From an uncultured Collinsella sp. (GTDB lineage Bacteria; Actinomycetota; Coriobacteriia; Coriobacteriales; Coriobacteriaceae): a DNA stretch of 8,566 bases. Positions 4,794 to 8,566 of this stretch are shown here, in pieces. The DNA lies in assembly GCA_902465115.1 (NCBI GenBank), contig CABQMC010000059.1:1-8566 (forward strand), written 5' to 3'. Numbering within the stretch: position 1 is the first letter of the stretch; every line of letters begins with the position of its first letter. The translations under genes and the position numbers were made by a program. A model generated the notes under the pieces. The model was not told where the DNA came from. It made no database searches and saw only the letters and a program-made list of their open reading frames with translations.

Positions 4794-6236
4794 TTAATGC
4801 ACGAGGCGGTAGAAATTCATCGATGCCGCACCCTCGGCGTGCGGCTCCATCGCCGGAACCGCCGGCGAATAGGTACGGCTCGTAAGTGCCGCCTCGCCGC
4901 CATTTGCAAAAATCTCGACCATCGTAGTGTCCGAAAGCACGCGCAGGTCGCGAAGCTCGCTGAGCTCGATCGACCTCTGGTCGCGCCCATAGCCTTCGTC
5001 ACCCATGTCGAGGGTAAGCATCCCGTCTGCATAGCGCACAAAGACACCCTTGCGGATTTCGAGCTCGATCACCTGGGCGCCCTCACAGGAAACCACAAGA
5101 TCAAACAGGCGGCCCGGCTCCTCAACGGTTTCACCGCCTGTCGCGCGAACGCAGTCGCCGCGCATCTTCTCAATCTCGTGCGCCGGCTGCTGACAGAGCT
5201 TACCATCGCGTATGCTCAGCTCTCGCGGCACCGTCAACGCGCACTGCCACCCGCGTGCCACCGTCGGGTTTTCTGCCGTCGCATCGGGGCAACCAGACCA
5301 CCCGATCATCAAACGCCGACCCGCAGCATCCTCAAAGGACTGCGGTGCGTAGAAATCAAAGCCGGCATCGACCATCGGGGGCATGCCCTGCCCGGTGATC
5401 TTAAAGCTCGGCGCCTCCCAATCGGCCTCGATGGAGAACCACACGCACTGGTGCGGATTGCGGTAACGCCAACCATCGGCGGGCACGCCCTGCGGACAGC
5501 AAACGAGAATTAGCTCGCCATCAAGCTCAAATAGATCAGGGCACTCCCACATAAAACCAAACTTCTCGCCCAGCTCAATGCGCGTCGCATAGCTCCAATC
5601 CTCTAGATCGCGCGAAGTATAGACAAGCACGCAGCCGCGGTCGTCTTTCGTACGAGCGCCCAGAACCATGTAGTAGATACCATCGTGTTCAAGGATCTTG
5701 GGGTCGCGTACGTGCGTACCGATATCGTCGGGGTAATCGACCGGCCCAACAGCCACACGCTTCTTGCCCAATTCGTCGGGATTCTCGGTAACCATATGAA
5801 TTTGGTTTTGCTCACGGCCCGTCAACACGTAGTCGTAATCATCGCGGTCAAAATGCTTGACGTTGCCGGTATAGAAGTAGTGAATCTTGCCGTCGTGTAC
5901 AAAGGCAGAACCAGAATACGCTCCGCTCGAATCCAAATCGGAATCGGGGAACAGCACAGGGCCGCGATTCTCGTACGTCACAAAATCCTTTGTTGTCAGA
6001 TGATTCCAAAGCACTGGACCGCCATGCGCAGCATCGAATGGATCGTATTGGTGATAGATGTGATACGTATCACCGATCTGCACCAAACCGTTGGGATCGT
6101 TGAGCCAGCCAAGCTCAGGCTCAACATGGAACAGGAGCCTATCGGGGTCGGACGCGATGCGACCCGCCGTCTCATCCTGTCCGGCACGCCACTGCTCATA
6201 GTCCGCGCGTGTCACCTTATTTTTTTGATTAAACAT
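4794..6236 (-). CDS. scrB: Sucrose-6-phosphate hydrolase / beta-fructofuranosidase (GH32)
   Basis: An intracellular retaining GH32 enzyme that hydrolyses PTS-delivered sucrose-6-phosphate to glucose-6-phosphate and fructose. At 480 residues it has the ScrB/SacA length and no signal peptide. The five-bladed propeller spans about 34-345: WLNDPNG at 44-50 (nucleophile Asp47), SGSAF at 108-112, RDPK at 177-180 (transition-state Asp178), and ECPD at 231-234 (acid/base Glu231). A C-terminal beta sandwich follows, with VEIFANGGEAALTSR at 440-454. Blade 2 contains an Asp/Tyr-rich loop, KHFDRDDYDYVLTGRE, at 127-142. The ATG at 6236 gives a sensible N-terminus, though the ribosome binding site (GAGAAAG region) is weak. 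It is the last gene of the sugar operon, 101 nt downstream of the scrA-like permease, with a stable hairpin between them that could set its expression relative to the permease. Specificity for another phosphorylated fructoside remains possible. Confidence 0.92.
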   Translation of the reverse strand: MFNQKNKVTRADYEQWRAGQDETAGRIASDPDRLLFHVEPELGWLNDPNGLVQIGDTYHIYHQYDPFDAAHGGPVLWNHLTTKDFVTYENRGPVLFPDSDLDSSGAYSGSAFVHDGKIHYFYTGNVKHFDRDDYDYVLTGREQNQIHMVTENPDELGKKRVAVGPVDYPDDIGTHVRDPKILEHDGIYYMVLGARTKDDRGCVLVYTSRDLEDWSYATRIELGEKFGFMWECPDLFELDGELILVCCPQGVPADGWRYRNPHQCVWFSIEADWEAPSFKITGQGMPPMVDAGFDFYAPQSFEDAAGRRLMIGWSGCPDATAENPTVARGWQCALTVPRELSIRDGKLCQQPAHEIEKMRGDCVRATGGETVEEPGRLFDLVVSCEGAQVIELEIRKGVFVRYADGMLTLDMGDEGYGRDQRSIELSELRDLRVLSDTTMVEIFANGGEAALTSRTYSPAVPAMEPHAEGAASMNFYRLVH

Positions 6237-6260
6237 CGCCGTTGACTTTCTCGTCTATGG

Positions 6261-6298
6261 GGAAGGACGCTCGACTCACACGAGTCGAACGCCCTTCC
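6261..6298 (-). promoter_or_regulatory. Intercistronic 17-bp hairpin between the PTS permease and scrB
   Basis: The arms 6261-6277 and 6282-6298 pair over 17 bp around a 4-nt loop. Two positions differ from perfect symmetry. Both are G.U wobbles in minus-strand RNA but A.C mismatches in plus-strand RNA, so the structure fits the sense transcript of the operon. It begins 40 nt after the permease stop codon and ends 24 nt before the scrB start. The bases after it (CCATAGACGAGAAAG) are not U-rich, so it is better read as a partial terminator or RNA-stability and processing element than as a full intrinsic terminator. Confidence 0.6.
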
Positions 6299-6337
6299 TC
6301 AAATGGACTTATCCTCAGATTACGCTGAACGGCTCAA

Positions 6338-7789
6338 CTAGAAGCTGACATCGAAGCCAGCACCAGCGCCCTCTTCATCGGTGGTCGGCACGCCCTTTGC
6401 CTTGTTGTAGGCAAAGATCAAGACGATCGGCACGATGAAGGCGATGAGATTGCCAGCCACATACCACACGAGCGTCTCGGGCGTAACGATGAGCAGGCCA
6501 AGCACGCCGGTCAGACCCTGACCGATGGCGCGCACCTCAAAGAGCTTCACGAAGGCACCGCCGCAGCCTGCACCGATGCAAGCGCAGATGAACGGGATGA
6601 TCGAGTAGCGCATGTTTGCAGCAAAGATTGCGGGCTCGGAGATACCGACCAGCGTCGGGATAAAGGACGACATGCAGATGTTGCGCTCTTTGGAATGCTT
6701 CTTGTGAATGAGGTACATGCCGATGGCGCCGCCGCCCTGGGCGATGATGGAAACCGACCAGATTGCCTGGATGTAGTTGAAGCCAGTCGTGGCAACGAGG
6801 TTTGCCTCGATACCCTGGATGAACTGATGCGTACCGGTAACGACGAGCGGCTGCAGGAATGCGGCAAAGACAAAGGCACCGAAGACGCCCATCCTGTTGT
6901 ACAGGATATCGATTACGCCGGCGAGGACGTCGCCGATCAGGTTGCCGAGCGGGCCGAACACGGTGAACAGGGCGACGTTAGCAAGAATCAGGGTAACGGT
7001 CGGGACAAAGACGAACGAAACGACCTCGGGGATGTACTTCTGGGCAATCTTCTCGACCTTGGCCATAAACCAGGCAGTCAGGATTGCAGGGAACACGCCG
7101 CCCTGGAAAGCAACCATGGGAATGGAGAGCGGACCGAAGTTCCAGTACTCAGCACCCGTCGGGTCCATAACGAACGTGTTACGGTTCATAAGGCTCGGGT
7201 GAACCATGACGATACCGACGAGGATGCCCAGGATCGGGTTACCGCCAAAACGCTTGACCGCGCTGTACATAACCAGGACAGGTAGGTAGTCAAACGTGGT
7301 GGCGATAATGGCAAAGAAGCTTGCGAGGTTCTTGAGGAACTCGCTGTGATCGGCGAGGCTGCCCTCCATGCCAAAGAGGCCGTTGGCAACGATCAGCGAC
7401 TTAAGGCCGATGATGATAGCAGCGCCGACGAAAGCGGGAATGATGGGGATAAAGATGTCCGAGAATACCTTGAGGACCGAGAAGAACTTGCCCTTCTTGT
7501 CCGCCTCGGCGCCCTTGACCTCGGAAGCGCTGATCTCCTTAACGCCCGTCAGAGCCATAAACTCATCGTAAACCTTGTTGACGGTACCGGTACCGAAGAT
7601 GATCATGAGCTGGCCGCTGTTGTACAGCACGCCCTTGACGCCATCGATGTTCTCGAGCTCGGCCTTGTTGTACTTGCTCGTATCCTTGAGCACCAGACGC
7701 AGACGCGTAACGCAATGCGTGGCGCCCTCGATGTTCTCCAGACCGCCGACGTTATCGACGACTTGCTGAGACACTACTTTGTAGTCCAT
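6338..7789 (-). CDS. scrA: PTS sucrose-type permease, EIIBC component
   Basis: A membrane permease of the glucose-superfamily PTS that imports and phosphorylates its sugar, very likely sucrose to sucrose-6-phosphate. The EIIB domain occupies about 1-85: EGATHCVTRLRLVL holds the phospho-accepting Cys26, followed by IDGVKGVLYNSGQLMIIFGTGTVNKVY (48-74), closely like E. coli ScrA. A linker (85-102) leads to the EIIC domain with about ten hydrophobic segments, TGTHQFIQGIEAN at 318-330, and the sugar-binding signature GISEPAIF at 382-389. The 483-residue protein ends after a short acidic tail with no EIIA domain, so phosphate must come from an EIIA encoded elsewhere, as for enteric ScrA. The ATG at 7789 is preferred over one at 7801: GGAG lies 6 nt before it, while the upstream ATG directly abuts its purine-rich stretch. 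It lies 45 nt downstream of a GH32-like gene and upstream of scrB, which supports sucrose or a fructoside as substrate; a beta-glucoside or trehalose role is less likely. Confidence 0.9.
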   Translation of the reverse strand: MDYKVVSQQVVDNVGGLENIEGATHCVTRLRLVLKDTSKYNKAELENIDGVKGVLYNSGQLMIIFGTGTVNKVYDEFMALTGVKEISASEVKGAEADKKGKFFSVLKVFSDIFIPIIPAFVGAAIIIGLKSLIVANGLFGMEGSLADHSEFLKNLASFFAIIATTFDYLPVLVMYSAVKRFGGNPILGILVGIVMVHPSLMNRNTFVMDPTGAEYWNFGPLSIPMVAFQGGVFPAILTAWFMAKVEKIAQKYIPEVVSFVFVPTVTLILANVALFTVFGPLGNLIGDVLAGVIDILYNRMGVFGAFVFAAFLQPLVVTGTHQFIQGIEANLVATTGFNYIQAIWSVSIIAQGGGAIGMYLIHKKHSKERNICMSSFIPTLVGISEPAIFAANMRYSIIPFICACIGAGCGGAFVKLFEVRAIGQGLTGVLGLLIVTPETLVWYVAGNLIAFIVPIVLIFAYNKAKGVPTTDEEGAGAGFDVSF

Positions 7790-7834
7790 GTTCCTCTCCA
7801 TTCCTTTACGAAATCATAAGACGTTTTGATGCCA

Positions 7835-8566
7835 TTACAGAGACGCGATCGTTGCATTTGCGCACTTAAGCGTACCGTCGGTGACCGTCAGCGCCACACC
7901 CTGGCCCCGCTTATTGCAGAATCGAGCGTTAAGCGCAACATCATCGACAAAGATGGTCGCGATATCGTCGTCAACGACCAGGCGCACATGATGAGTGCCC
8001 TCGCCCTTAAAGAACAACGGACGCTCGAGGCCCATGTTGTTGACCTGGAACCACGGATACTGGGGGGCCGCCGTAAACTCGAGCTTGCCCTCACGCAGGT
8101 TGGCGCGGAACTCATAGGCAAGACCGGACTCGGCGTCCTCGGCAAGCTTCACCGAGAAGCCGGCAGCGTCACCGGCGAGCTCGATGTCGGCATCGAGCAT
8201 ATAGGTGGAACCGGCATCCGCGGCGAGCACCTGCTCGACCTTGCCCGACTCGCAGGAGAGCTCAAAGGCCTCGACTGCCTTAGCCTCGCCAAAGGCGCCA
8301 AGCATGCTGTCAGGAAGCTTGGTGCCGAGCGTTCCGTCGGCACGCTGAACGATCTCGAGGGGCATAAAGGTGCCACCCCACAGGTAAGAGCTGGGGTCGC
8401 CGCCCTCATCACGCGTAGGAACCCAACCAAAGAGAACGCGGCGCTCGCCGTCAAATGCGGTACGCGCGGCATAGTACGCGCGGCCATCGAAGGAATCGTC
8501 CGCAGGAGTGATCCAAGGACCGTTGATAGAGCGAGACATGCGGTAACGGGTCTTGTTGCCATCACT
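7835..8566 (-). CDS. GH32-like glycoside hydrolase (partial, N-terminal catalytic part off window)
   Basis: The frame is open to the right edge without a start, so this is the C-terminal 243 residues of a larger protein; the first Met seen (8539) is internal. The fragment begins with the end of a beta-propeller: RYRMSRSINGPW, then FDGRAYYAARTAFDGERRVLFGWVP and a WGGTFMPLEIVQRADGTLGTK block. These match the last blade of GH32/GH43-type (clan GH-J/F) enzymes, where a GW motif and a W-GG-x-L/E-I block precede the C-terminal module. A GH32-style beta sandwich follows, ending in HHVRLVVDDDIATIFVDDVALNARF, the counterpart of the vExFvNDG...R strand of fructosidases. It is clearly different from the scrB product in this window. 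It is first of the three visible operon genes, 45 nt before the permease. Likely substrate is a fructoside, but catalytic residues are outside the window, so the activity is inference. Confidence 0.7.
   Translation of the reverse strand, partial: SDGNKTRYRMSRSINGPWITPADDSFDGRAYYAARTAFDGERRVLFGWVPTRDEGGDPSSYLWGGTFMPLEIVQRADGTLGTKLPDSMLGAFGEAKAVEAFELSCESGKVEQVLAADAGSTYMLDADIELAGDAAGFSVKLAEDAESGLAYEFRANLREGKLEFTAAPQYPWFQVNNMGLERPLFFKGEGTHHVRLVVDDDIATIFVDDVALNARFCNKRGQGVALTVTDGTLKCANATIASL

Noticed and set aside
4792..4807. Small CGTGC/GCACG hairpin around the end of scrB as a terminator
   Set aside because: The 5-bp stem lies just downstream of the stop at about 4779-4793 and is followed by mixed sequence without a U tract, so it is not distinguishable from chance.
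5685..6245. A 186-codon plus-strand open frame opposite scrB
   Set aside because: It is antisense to the conserved GH32 catalytic domain, with no domain or start signal of its own.
6695..7285. A 196-codon plus-strand open frame opposite the PTS permease, plus another at 7346-7819
   Set aside because: They are rich in Asp, Glu, Arg and Asn because they mirror hydrophobic membrane codons of the EIIC domain; they are shadows.

Overview
The window is a stretch of bacterial chromosome in which every gene I can support lies on the minus strand; transcription runs from the right edge (8566) to the left edge (1). Moderately high GC content, AGGAG-type ribosome binding sites, a fermentative gene set (glycyl-radical activase, PTS sucrose uptake) and the protein style suggest a gut Actinomycetota of the Coriobacteriia, most likely Collinsella or a close relative. 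That assignment is inference from sequence style, not a database result.

Right part (8566 to 4794): a sugar-utilisation operon. A GH32-like glycoside hydrolase, cut by the window edge, is followed after 45 nt by a sucrose-type PTS permease (EIIBC, scrA-like). After a 101-nt gap containing a long hairpin comes an intracellular GH32 sucrose-6-phosphate hydrolase (scrB-like). The permease imports and phosphorylates sucrose or a related fructoside, and ScrB splits the product into glucose-6-phosphate and fructose. The upstream GH32 enzyme probably processes a related fructoside. No EIIA domain and no regulator are visible in the window.

Middle (4793 to 2670): a DegV-family fatty-acid-binding protein behind a structured 276-nt leader, then a pyruvate formate-lyase activating enzyme with no pyruvate formate-lyase gene beside it in the window.

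A 315-nt non-coding gap (2355-2669) is the most unusual part. It holds a RAYT/REP-like hairpin (11 bp perfect core), two interleaved inverted repeats (19 bp and 9 bp) that cannot both form fully, a near-perfect 18-bp palindrome, and a candidate promoter for the next gene.

Left part (2354 to 1): a membrane-anchored class A beta-lactamase-fold serine hydrolase, then 5'-methylthioadenosine/S-adenosylhomocysteine nucleosidase (mtnN), then the N-terminal two thirds of the ribosome-assembly GTPase EngB/YsxC, cut by the window edge. The protein-coding content is largely ordinary; the non-coding palindromic block is what merits a second look.
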